Assembly: GCA_002839605.1 (NCBI GenBank)
Contig: PGYK01000001.1
Coordinates: 62,001 to 126,000 of the forward strand
Source: Methanomicrobiales archaeon HGW-Methanomicrobiales-3
GTDB lineage: Archaea; Halobacteriota; Methanomicrobia; Methanomicrobiales; Methanospirillaceae
DNA length: 64,000 nt
Reading direction: 5' to 3'
In this document: in pieces, positions 9,638-18,932 of the stretch
Layout: each line of letters opens with the position of its first letter
How positions within the stretch are numbered: the stretch's first letter is position 1
The notes under the pieces: model-generated
Databases searched by the model: none
Seen by the model: only the letters and a program-made list of their open reading frames with translations
Told to the model about the DNA's origin: nothing
Position numbers and translations under genes: made by a program

Positions 9638-12600
9638 TTACTGGTATTCTAAATCAATCGACATAACAAATTTTATTGCATCGGGACTATTCCCTTGAAC
9701 ATAATTATCCAATAACTCTGTGAAATTATTCATCGCCATTTTTCTTTCTAGAATTTCACGATGATCCACGAGCAGATGATCAATGAATTGCTGTATTTCC
9801 TTCTGTCCGAGATAGTCTGATGAATATCCGATTCTTTGTCCAACCTTTAATGTTTTCACAGTAAGCTCAAGCACTTTCTCCGGATCTTGCATCAAACATG
9901 AATCAAGGATCCCCATCAGGTATTGCATTTCATCTCCCCGCAATACAATCCTCGCATCAGTTTTTAACATGGAATCTAACAACAATTCGAAGGTGTCTTT
10001 TTCTGAATGATATACGATATCAATCGCGAGAATTTGTGATTCCGCATTATCGATTTTATTATACTTTTTATCAACGACAAAAAAGAATCTTGTAATGAAT
10101 TCTTCAATCACACCATACTGTTTTTCAATTTGTTTTTTCTGATCATCTGTCAGTTGAGGATCTGAGGACAAGATGATCTGAATCTCATGAAATGCTGAAG
10201 CAATTATTCGATTCAGCCACATGCTGATTGAAGATCGAGCCTGATCAAATTTTTTATTGAAAATTGTTGGTGTTTTAAAGAATTGATTAATCATCAAAGA
10301 TACAATTTTTGATCGAATGGATGAATACTGATCAGATTTTTGAATTACATCTTCGAAAAATCCTTTTGCCCATTGCGATTCATTAACAAACGCAAAATAG
10401 CTCGCTGATGAAAGGAAACAACTGTTCTTAATGTAACCTAATTCCACACCATCAGTCTTCTTTGCTTTACACAATACTGCCTCGATTTTTTTCTCAGCTT
10501 CGGAAATGCAGGCAGGTTTTTTCCTGAAGGCAGTATTCAGACTATGACAAATTAATTCATGAATCTTAAAATTATCATCGTGTTCGATAAATTCTTCAAT
10601 GAGATTCCAATATTTCTCCGGATGTTTTTCGAGAAGGAGAACCGAATCTAATAATATTAATGATCGAACTACGGGATTCCGGTCTCGTGATAATTTTTCA
10701 ATCGATTCCCAGATCTCATAATCCTCTTTCAAGAGATACAGATGAAGTAACCCTTCGGCCGCGTTTGTAACTGGATTTGGTGACCAGGATAATGGATCAT
10801 AATCCGGAGTAAATTTTTCTTTTTCTTGAGTTGGAATACAAGTTACGGACTTTAGTAAAATCGTTCGAGTATGCTCATACAATTCGGATGTCGGAGAATT
10901 AAGCACCGGGGAGATGATTTTTGCTGATCTGGATAATTCTTCCCAAGCATATTCAGAAGTATTCTCCAAAATTTTTAAAGTGGAATCTTCGACCAGATCG
11001 AGAAGTGTTTTAAGTGGACTTTCAATAGACAATGCATCTTCGGTAGAGACATGTTCATTACTCCACCTATCGTTAAATTTTTTTACTGCGGATATACTCG
11101 GTAATAATGTTTTATTTTCGCCTATCAGAGGATCAATTTTTTTAAATTCCAAGATATCTTCTTCGGTAATTTCCCTGCTCCCTCCTTCACCAAATTCAAT
11201 GGGTTTACGGGGTGGTTTCGTGTTAGTTTCACGATATTCATCAATCTCTTTTTTTAATTCATCAGAGGGATAAAATTTCGAGGGGATTTTTGAGAGCAGG
11301 AAATTCCGTTTGACCTGCAAATATTTTTTATAATCCGTATCCTCAATTTCATCAAAATTATTCAGAATGCTCCCGATGATCTGGTTAATTTGAGTATCAG
11401 ACAATAATTGCACAGATGTTTCGATAACTTCTGCTAGCTCATCGAGGGTCTCTGAATGCAACTGGAGTGGTTTTGCACAGATCAAGTCGGGGATGACATT
11501 TGAAAATGGCTGAGGATTCGATGCGATTATTTTAAGGAGATCTCGCCATACTATCGCGACAATTGCATAATCCCTGTATTCGCTTAATAGAATTTCCAAC
11601 TCGAAATTATCCCCGGGTTTTTCAGCGATTTTTCCCAGTTTGTTCTTCAACTGGGTCAGCATTTCAAATTCTGCATTGATATGGAAATGAGAATCGGCCC
11701 AGATATAACAATAATCTTCTAAAAATTTTGCCTCTTTTTGATAAAAAGGAAAAACCTCGATTTTCTCTTGAATTGAACGCCCCTCAGAATAGGAACGAAT
11801 GTGTTCCCTGCAGATGCCGTAATTAACCGATTGAATAAGGGTTCTTAATCCCATTTTCAAATCGACCTCAAGAAGCGCTCCTGATTCTTGTCCCAGATGG
11901 AAACGAATTGATTCAAAATCCTGGCGACGATTGCTCGTAAGTCGGAAATATCCAGTGTTGCCCAATTCTGTTTGTGTTGTCGATTCTTCAGTCCGAGAGA
12001 AAATATAGGTATAGAATTTTAAGACAAAATCCTGATCAAATTGGAATATATCTCGGATATTGTAGCCAATGGAGGTTAAATACGAAAGATCGGATTCTGG
12101 TTCACGGGCGATATCGAAGACTTTTTCGAGAACTTGTCGTGACAGGATCAGGTCCGTATAGAATGTTTTCATAACGAGGCTAACAGGAAGATGCGATGCG
12201 AAACGATCGATATTTTCATCATCTTTCCTCAACTCCAAACAGGTTGAAAGTATCTTGCGACTTATTCTCCCAATCTGGTGTTGAACATCAGGATTTTTTT
12301 CTCCCTTCTGGATTTTGAACAGCCAGCCTATAAAATTAAAATCCCGTGGATTTGTTGTGTTTTCAATTATTTGTTCGAAGTAATTCAACCAAAACTTGAG
12401 ATTTAAGGAACCTGAAGATTCTTCGTATGATTCAAGGGTCGAGAAAATTGTCGCATGAAGCCAGTCTCGATATTTATTGTTGTTTTCGTAAAGAGAGAGA
12501 ATAAAATGATTATCCTCATCAGACTCTGCTTCACGTACCAAGACCTGGGTAGGCATTATCTTAGCCAGTAAGGGAATTTCACTCTCATTGGCTTTGTTTA

Positions 12601-13717
12601 TCTTCAGACAGATCTTTTTGAAAAGTTCCCGGTCATTATACCAGACATTCGTCAGATAGTATCGGATACTGGGTTTGAGAAAAACAATTCTGGATTTGTC
12701 TGTGGATATGAATTGAATAAGTCCATTCTCATCGTCATCAATTGCCAGTCTTGAAACTGCATAGTCAAAGAGAATGTTATGACAATAGGAAATTTTTGTT
12801 TTATTTATTCCGACATTGGCCAGAATACCGGAACTCATCAGATAAGATAGTTCACTCACGTCATTTTGTGGTACGGCGGAAAGTGGAACTGAGAGCGAAT
12901 GATTGTCTATCATCTTCCGGGTAAGTTCGGTCAGTAAAATATCATAATTAATACTCGGTTGTGTCCTCTCAATCCGATAATCCCAGAATAAATCAAGAAG
13001 TTGCACTTCGGAATAGACTGAATTGAAGTCTATTGTATCCTTCTCAACTTGTATGAGGGATATGATTAATGAGATGTAGAATGGGTTGAAAAGCAGTTTT
13101 TTTAGTCTCGGATTAAAACTTTGGGAGACTTGAGACAGTACCGGGTGTGAACTAACGACATTGCTCAAATCTTCCGGACTGAGCTCGGGCAATATCACAT
13201 GCCTGCAAGGCATTTCGTTTGAAGTCTCTAATGCTTTGAACTGAAGTTGTTTATCTGTGTCGGGCTTACCTGAGAAAATATTCAACAGGTCTCCAGATTT
13301 TTTTGCATCATATATTCGAACAACAACAAGGACATTCCACTCATCACTTAATTTCGAAACAATCTTCCTGATCAATTTTAGGTAAAAATTTCTTTTATTT
13401 CCCGATCGTGCTGCATCAAAAGCGTCAATTATTACGACTCCCTTTTTTGTGGGAGAGACATTAGGTTCGTTGGCAAGATATTCAATAAGATTATCTGTTA
13501 AATCTAATTCACTTTGAAGATCAAGATCTGATTCTGCAACTAATTTGTCGATCGGAAGAAACAATACCGTATATTCATTCTCTTCCAGATATCTCACAAG
13601 TTTATCAATTTCATAAGATTTACCAGCACCAGGATTTCCTGTTAGAATACCGTTACCCGAAACAGCAAAATTGTAGAGTTCACTTGTGATTGCATCCTGA
13701 TTTTTTCGGAAATCCAT
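9638..13717 (-). CDS. Large P-loop NTPase (STAND/AAA-like) with long C-terminal probable helical-repeat region
   Basis: Walker A GILTGNPGAGKSYEIDKL, Walker B KKGVVIIDAFDAAR, 1359 aa; start codon overlaps the stop of the upstream TIR gene (TAATG). Confidence 0.85.
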   Translation of the reverse strand: MDFRKNQDAITSELYNFAVSGNGILTGNPGAGKSYEIDKLVRYLEENEYTVLFLPIDKLVAESDLDLQSELDLTDNLIEYLANEPNVSPTKKGVVIIDAFDAARSGNKRNFYLKLIRKIVSKLSDEWNVLVVVRIYDAKKSGDLLNIFSGKPDTDKQLQFKALETSNEMPCRHVILPELSPEDLSNVVSSHPVLSQVSQSFNPRLKKLLFNPFYISLIISLIQVEKDTIDFNSVYSEVQLLDLFWDYRIERTQPSINYDILLTELTRKMIDNHSLSVPLSAVPQNDVSELSYLMSSGILANVGINKTKISYCHNILFDYAVSRLAIDDDENGLIQFISTDKSRIVFLKPSIRYYLTNVWYNDRELFKKICLKINKANESEIPLLAKIMPTQVLVREAESDEDNHFILSLYENNNKYRDWLHATIFSTLESYEESSGSLNLKFWLNYFEQIIENTTNPRDFNFIGWLFKIQKGEKNPDVQHQIGRISRKILSTCLELRKDDENIDRFASHLPVSLVMKTFYTDLILSRQVLEKVFDIAREPESDLSYLTSIGYNIRDIFQFDQDFVLKFYTYIFSRTEESTTQTELGNTGYFRLTSNRRQDFESIRFHLGQESGALLEVDLKMGLRTLIQSVNYGICREHIRSYSEGRSIQEKIEVFPFYQKEAKFLEDYCYIWADSHFHINAEFEMLTQLKNKLGKIAEKPGDNFELEILLSEYRDYAIVAIVWRDLLKIIASNPQPFSNVIPDLICAKPLQLHSETLDELAEVIETSVQLLSDTQINQIIGSILNNFDEIEDTDYKKYLQVKRNFLLSKIPSKFYPSDELKKEIDEYRETNTKPPRKPIEFGEGGSREITEEDILEFKKIDPLIGENKTLLPSISAVKKFNDRWSNEHVSTEDALSIESPLKTLLDLVEDSTLKILENTSEYAWEELSRSAKIISPVLNSPTSELYEHTRTILLKSVTCIPTQEKEKFTPDYDPLSWSPNPVTNAAEGLLHLYLLKEDYEIWESIEKLSRDRNPVVRSLILLDSVLLLEKHPEKYWNLIEEFIEHDDNFKIHELICHSLNTAFRKKPACISEAEKKIEAVLCKAKKTDGVELGYIKNSCFLSSASYFAFVNESQWAKGFFEDVIQKSDQYSSIRSKIVSLMINQFFKTPTIFNKKFDQARSSISMWLNRIIASAFHEIQIILSSDPQLTDDQKKQIEKQYGVIEEFITRFFFVVDKKYNKIDNAESQILAIDIVYHSEKDTFELLLDSMLKTDARIVLRGDEMQYLMGILDSCLMQDPEKVLELTVKTLKVGQRIGYSSDYLGQKEIQQFIDHLLVDHREILERKMAMNNFTELLDNYVQGNSPDAIKFVMSIDLEYQ

Positions 13718-15171
13718 TATCTCAATCTCCTTGTATCTCGGGTAATATCTCTAATCGATCTTGTTGGTCCAGATCTAGTCTTTTTTGTCTCTTCACGGCT
13801 ATCTGCGAGTGTGTTTTTCGGTGTAGAATCACTTTGGTTAGATGTTCCAACGAATGTTTCGATACCTAAATTATCTCGCCCAACGGGAATTCCTCTTAAT
13901 CTTTCGATAATATTATTTACAATTTCTTCGGGATTCATTCCTCTGATATCAAGATAGCCATCATGTGAAAATATGCCTTCGATATCAACGTCATCAAGTT
14001 TGAGTAGCATTATTTTTTCAGTTTGTTTCGTTTTGATTAATTCACGAATGGCCCTGAACTCAATACCGCACCATTCTTTGCTGTCATAGTCGGAAGTTAA
14101 AAAAATTACATTTAATTTACTATTATTTTTATAAATTTTCTGCAACAACAAATCTAAATCAAGTCGGGAAAGATGTGCTCGATAAAAAAAGTCATAAAAT
14201 ATATTGATTTTCCCAATTTTTACAGCTAATCCATTCGCGACTTGTTCTACGAGATCTCGATGATAACCGGAAAAAGAAAGCGCAATTTCAAATTGATGTG
14301 AATGAATTGAGTGATAGTCTTCAGAATCTGGTATCGGATGATCCGATTGTTTAATAATCGGTTTCAATGAAGATTGATGCTCATGTTTTCCTTTAATTAT
14401 CATCGATCCAACGGCCGTTAAAATCACGAATCCCCCGAATATAAGGAAAATAATTACCTCTATCGATTGGGAGGTTTGTGTGGGATTAAATTGCTGCTGG
14501 AAAAAGAGGATGATTATGATAAAAAGGATGCCAATTAATGTTATCCCGAGCATCCCTAAGAATAAAAGACACAATCCAATAAACAAAATAGGATCATTGT
14601 GGTAACTACCCTTTAGAGGATCAATAAAATTTTGGAGAAGAGAATCCTTTAACGCATTTGTTAATCGATTGAAAAATTTTTGTTCTTGGGAAAAAGACCT
14701 CTGTTTTTTCTCATCCTCACGATACGGGAAAGAATCTTTCTCTAGAATAATATGGTCACTATCATTTGTTGTTGAAAAATAATCATCATCGAAGATTTTT
14801 TGGTTGTATCGTTTTCGGATATCATATCGGGTGATAATGCCACAAGGTACACCATTTTTCGTAACCGCTAGAGAATTGATGTTTTTTTCCCGGATGAATG
14901 CGATCGCTTTATTGATGTCCTCTTCTTGTTCGATAGAGTACACACCATTTGACATTATCGCATATGCAGGCGCCGATGGTGGGTGGAATTTACGTCGATT
15001 TTTAAGATCATTTCGTGTAATAATGCCAATATATTTTCGGGAGTCACCAACCAAGATACTCCAAATTTTGTTCTTCTTGAAAATATTCTCAATGTGGGTA
15101 ATGGACGTAGTACCAGATATTACAATAGGATTTGGAGTCATTACTTCCTTAACTTTCACGACTGTCCACAA
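13717..15171 (-). CDS. CBS-CBS / transmembrane / TIR-domain protein
   Basis: N-terminal CBS pair (VMTPNPIVISGTTSITHIENIFKKNKIWSILVGDSRKYIGIITRNDL; VYSIEQEEDINKAIAFIREKNINSLAVTKNGVPCGIITRYDI); two hydrophobic helices (~FIGLCLLFLGMLGITLIGILFIIIILFF, VIIFLIFGGFVILTAVGSMII); TIR-like region (FEIALSFSGYHRDLVEQVANGL...FLTSDYDSKEWCGIEFRAIRE). Confidence 0.8.
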   Translation of the reverse strand: MWTVVKVKEVMTPNPIVISGTTSITHIENIFKKNKIWSILVGDSRKYIGIITRNDLKNRRKFHPPSAPAYAIMSNGVYSIEQEEDINKAIAFIREKNINSLAVTKNGVPCGIITRYDIRKRYNQKIFDDDYFSTTNDSDHIILEKDSFPYREDEKKQRSFSQEQKFFNRLTNALKDSLLQNFIDPLKGSYHNDPILFIGLCLLFLGMLGITLIGILFIIIILFFQQQFNPTQTSQSIEVIIFLIFGGFVILTAVGSMIIKGKHEHQSSLKPIIKQSDHPIPDSEDYHSIHSHQFEIALSFSGYHRDLVEQVANGLAVKIGKINIFYDFFYRAHLSRLDLDLLLQKIYKNNSKLNVIFLTSDYDSKEWCGIEFRAIRELIKTKQTEKIMLLKLDDVDIEGIFSHDGYLDIRGMNPEEIVNNIIERLRGIPVGRDNLGIETFVGTSNQSDSTPKNTLADSREETKKTRSGPTRSIRDITRDTRRLR

Positions 15172-15395
15172 TGATATTGAACGAATATGTGGGATATAAT
15201 TTCCGATTATATTCTAACTGCCGTTGTGTTTTACAAAGATGATTTTAATTTGAGTATGAATTCTCCAGTAGTCTGATGAATTAACCACGTGTGACTCTTT
15301 CTCAGAAATCGCGAATAGTAAATTCATTGGCGTCCATTTATCAGGAATGACTGCAATAAATTAATGGCCTGATGATAATAATATAAAATCTAGTA

Positions 15396-16187
15396 ATGAC
15401 CGATCCAAAAAAATTCTGTCAAAATTGTGGCTTTGAATTGGAAGAGAATTCTACCTTCTGTTATCGATGTAACGTTTTTGCTACAATAAATCTTGAGAAC
15501 TACCTCTTAAGTAAATATAAACTTCTCACAATCATCGGAATATTTGGAGCGCTATCAGTTTACCTCTCCACCACATCTTCAACACAAGGAGGAAATCCAT
15601 TTCTTCAATACGGGAGCTACCTCAGCCTTGCTATTGTCATTTTATTATCACTAATCTGGGGCTGGGGACTCGTTCGATATTCCTTCACAATATTGGAATT
15701 CCCCTATGATGGAGAAAACCATTATACATTGTGGCTTGAAAGGGCATTCCGTTTTGCAATAATCGTTTTGTTTGTAGGCCTCTTTGCATCCATGATACTG
15801 TTAATATCAATTTATATTCTCTCAAACGTCGATATTGCAAAACCATTATTGTATTCAATAGTCCTGGCCTTATTCCTCATGATCATCATCACGACCATCT
15901 ATTATCCATACAGGTCCATGATTGAAACCAGTAAGAATACCCTTAGATTCATTATGAATTTCCTTCTCGTGGGGCTCCTATTTTTCACGGTCCAGTATTT
16001 TTCAACACAAAAAAATGATCACTGGTTCTCACTCACGGTGACAATTTTTTTCATAATTCTTATTTCTTACTTAATTTTTAGATCATCTGTGCTGATCTAT
16101 CGGGATATGAACACAGGGATCCGGTCACTGACAATCGAAAATCTTAAAAAAAAACTGAGAGCATTATGGAAACATTCAACAGAATAA
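15396..16187 (+). CDS. N-terminal zinc ribbon, polytopic membrane protein
   Basis: FCQNCGFELEENSTFCYRC zinc-ribbon followed by several TM helices. Confidence 0.75.
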   Translation: MTDPKKFCQNCGFELEENSTFCYRCNVFATINLENYLLSKYKLLTIIGIFGALSVYLSTTSSTQGGNPFLQYGSYLSLAIVILLSLIWGWGLVRYSFTILEFPYDGENHYTLWLERAFRFAIIVLFVGLFASMILLISIYILSNVDIAKPLLYSIVLALFLMIIITTIYYPYRSMIETSKNTLRFIMNFLLVGLLFFTVQYFSTQKNDHWFSLTVTIFFIILISYLIFRSSVLIYRDMNTGIRSLTIENLKKKLRALWKHSTE

Positions 16188-16486
16188 TTCTATCAATTAC
16201 ACAAATCGATGGGATTGTGTGGCTTTTCGGAGGAATCGGGGTGATATTCATCTTTCTCGGGGGTATCCTTGTCAACATAAATCCACCGAATTATCAGATT
16301 GGTTATCCGACAACTGCAATAGGATTTGCTTGTTTTGTTTTTGCAGTCTCAATTGGAAATTCGAAAAAATCTGAAAAAAAGATGGATCAAATTCTCGATA
16401 AGCTAAAAGAAATTCAGGAAGAATTGAAAAATAATAATGATCCTGATTCCGGATTGAAGAGCGACAGTGAGAAACTCGGTGAATAA
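16166..16486 (+). CDS. Small membrane protein with C-terminal coiled coil
   Basis: Two hydrophobic segments, then KKSEKKMDQILDKLKEIQEELKNNN; overlaps the upstream gene by 22 bp. Confidence 0.65.
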   Translation: METFNRIILSITQIDGIVWLFGGIGVIFIFLGGILVNINPPNYQIGYPTTAIGFACFVFAVSIGNSKKSEKKMDQILDKLKEIQEELKNNNDPDSGLKSDSEKLGE

Positions 16487-17728
16487 ATGCCCCCATCCCC
16501 CAAGACCTCGATTTTCGTAAGCTCAACATATACTGATCTGATCCCATATCGGAATGCTGTCAGACAGATGTTGTCACAATACTCCGTGGACATCCACGGT
16601 ATGGAGGTCTTCGGTGCCCGGACCCAAAAACCGCTTGATACCTGCCTTGCAGAAGTCCTCACGTCAGAAGTTTTTATCGGCATCATCGGTATGCGCTACG
16701 GATCTATTGATGACGCAACAGGAAAATCATTCGTTGAACGTGAGTATGAAACTGCAATAAGAAGTGGCCTTGAGATCTGGATTTTTCTCATCGATGAGGA
16801 AAATGCCGGGATCCCACCGAAATTTGTTGATTGCGAAAATGCCGATAAATTGAAAGATTTTAAGAAACGGCTGAAAACCGATCACACGTATTCTCCCTAC
16901 GTTTCGGTGGATGATCTTGCATTGAGAATCAAAGGGAATCTGGAGAAATTTTTCGCAAAGAAAATAAGGGAGCCATCACAGTCAAAGGCATTTGTTTCCG
17001 CAACGGTAAGTTCAGCCACAATTGCCAAGGGGGATGAGATTCACATAACCGGAACTGCAACAGAAACAACCTATTCCGGTATTGCGATCTGGATTTTCGG
17101 GCCGAACTCTTTCAACCACTGGTACGTCGATGTTAACGATGATGACAGTTATCGGTTGACTCTTCCTTCACATCTCTCTAAAACGATGCGAGCGGGACTT
17201 TATTCTGTCGTGATTCAGCACCCCATGGACAACCACACGTATGATGTCATGCCGGTTGTATCGCAGGATTCTATGATCGTAAAAAATTCGTTTAATAATG
17301 AAAAATTCGTTGTGACGGGAAAGGGCAGCCTCAGTAGTGTGGAAGCCGCGGTCAACCTCATTGAATTTCTCAACAAATCCGGCATAGACGATACCTACAC
17401 CAAGCTTCAATTTCTGATCGAAGAACCGGTAATCCGGATTGATCCGATCACTCCAAAAAGAACCAGTGATAAATTCTCAATCACTGGAATAACAAACCTC
17501 GCGGTTGACGATGAAATTCTTGTTGAGGTGATGTCGAGAATGGTACCTCATACAGCTGAACCATATTTTGGAATTCGCGGAGTGACGAAAATTACCAAAG
17601 GCGATGCAGGAATGAATAATTTTTCTTTCGATATCGAACTTGTCGATACAAAACCGGGAGAGTATATCGTCAATATCATTTCTTACAAGATAGAAAAATT
17701 CTGGAGCCAGGTATTCCAAGTAATCTAA
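16487..17728 (+). CDS. DUF4062-like domain protein with C-terminal beta-sandwich-like modules
   Basis: N-terminus KTSIFVSSTYTDLIPYRNAVRQML...GIIGMRYGSIDDATGKSFVEREYETAIRSGLEIWIFLIDE resembles DUF4062. C-terminus (VSATVSSATIAKGDEIHITGTATETTYSGIAIWIFG...) resembles the surface-protein modules seen at 986..1894. ATG directly follows the upstream stop. Confidence 0.75.
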   Translation: MPPSPKTSIFVSSTYTDLIPYRNAVRQMLSQYSVDIHGMEVFGARTQKPLDTCLAEVLTSEVFIGIIGMRYGSIDDATGKSFVEREYETAIRSGLEIWIFLIDEENAGIPPKFVDCENADKLKDFKKRLKTDHTYSPYVSVDDLALRIKGNLEKFFAKKIREPSQSKAFVSATVSSATIAKGDEIHITGTATETTYSGIAIWIFGPNSFNHWYVDVNDDDSYRLTLPSHLSKTMRAGLYSVVIQHPMDNHTYDVMPVVSQDSMIVKNSFNNEKFVVTGKGSLSSVEAAVNLIEFLNKSGIDDTYTKLQFLIEEPVIRIDPITPKRTSDKFSITGITNLAVDDEILVEVMSRMVPHTAEPYFGIRGVTKITKGDAGMNNFSFDIELVDTKPGEYIVNIISYKIEKFWSQVFQVI

Positions 17729-17867
17729 ACTTGCGAATGGAAATTTCTCTCCGTTTTTGCGTTTTTTCAAATCTCTCAAAGAGGCTCTTGTCCAAACCCC
17801 ACCATTATAAATATCAGGTTACAAATAGGTAGGTAGACAGTTGATTTGTAAACTACCTGGTGAAGGA

Positions 17868-18932
17868 ATGGGCATTGGCGAGAACATCAAGCTACGAAGA
17901 CAGGTTCTCAAGATAACGTTGAGAGGCCTTGCGGAACAGATCGGGGTTTCGCACGCAACGGTCGACAAGTATGAAAGAAATAAACTGGTCCCGGATTCGG
18001 CGTCCCTGATCAAATTAAGTAAAGCACTCCAGATTCCCATCGCATCGCTGCTGAGGCCGGAGAACCAGCAGATCCAGCTGAGCCGTATTGCATTCCGGAC
18101 CCGGAAGATGCGGAAACGGGACGAGATGCAGATCAATGCCGAGACAAAAGAATGGCTTGAACGATATCTCCAGATCGAGGACCTGGCAGGACGGCCAAGG
18201 GTTTTTGAGATGCCTGCCGGATTCCCAAGGACCATAATGTCATTCGAAGACGCGGAGGAAGCAGCACGGGATCTCCGGGCCGCATGGGACCTCGGGACCG
18301 ACCCGATTGAGAACCTCACGTCCGTGCTTGAAGACAAAGGGATCAAGATCGGTATCATCAGCGGCATTACCCAGTTCGACGCATTGTTTACCGAATATGC
18401 CGGCCACCGGGTTATCGTGGTGAAGGAGAACCTTCCGCGTGCCCGACAGCGGTTTTCCCTCGCCCACGAACTCGGTCACTGCCTTCTTAATGTTGAAGGA
18501 GACCTCAAAGAGGAGAAAGCAATGCACCGGTTTGCCGGCGCGTTCCTGGTTCCCCGGGAAAAAGTCATCTTTGAACTGGAAGAGACCCGGCACAAGATCT
18601 CCGTTAAGGAACTGCTCATCCTCAAGGAAAAATACGGCCTCTCGATGGGAGCATGGTTGTATCGTGCAATGGATCTTGGCATCATCACATCAGAAGATTA
18701 TCTTGGGATCCGGAAGTTCTTCATCTCAAAAGGCTGGAACCGGGAGGAACCTGGCGATACTATAGCAAAAGGAGAGAAACCCACCCAGATGGAGACCATG
18801 GTTTTGCGGGCTCATGCGGAAGGAATCATTTCCACATCGAAGGCTGCTGAGTTATTAAACCAGAGCCTCAGTACCTTCTGTTCAATAGACGGGGAATCTG
18901 ATATTGAGTGCTCAGCCGTGTTATGTACTTGA
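17868..18932 (+). CDS. XRE-family HTH regulator fused to ImmA/IrrE-type metallopeptidase domain
   Basis: HTH (IKLRRQVLKITLRGLAEQIGVSHATVDKYERNKLVPDSASLIKLSKAL) and HEXXH-type site (RQRFSLAHELGHCLL). ATG 17868 preceded by ggtgaagg. Confidence 0.85.
   Translation: MGIGENIKLRRQVLKITLRGLAEQIGVSHATVDKYERNKLVPDSASLIKLSKALQIPIASLLRPENQQIQLSRIAFRTRKMRKRDEMQINAETKEWLERYLQIEDLAGRPRVFEMPAGFPRTIMSFEDAEEAARDLRAAWDLGTDPIENLTSVLEDKGIKIGIISGITQFDALFTEYAGHRVIVVKENLPRARQRFSLAHELGHCLLNVEGDLKEEKAMHRFAGAFLVPREKVIFELEETRHKISVKELLILKEKYGLSMGAWLYRAMDLGIITSEDYLGIRKFFISKGWNREEPGDTIAKGEKPTQMETMVLRAHAEGIISTSKAAELLNQSLSTFCSIDGESDIECSAVLCT

Noticed and set aside
9636-9651. Shared aaaaaattactggtattc at 9632 and 43574 as a possible repeat boundary
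   Set aside because: Both are just the antisense codons for a C-terminal EYQ-stop of two unrelated genes; the match does not extend.
9037-9652. Two similar ORFs (9037..9375 and 9332..9652) that could look like paralogous genes
   Set aside because: They coincide with the two copies of the non-coding direct repeat. Frames shift relative to repeat blocks and composition is not protein-like.
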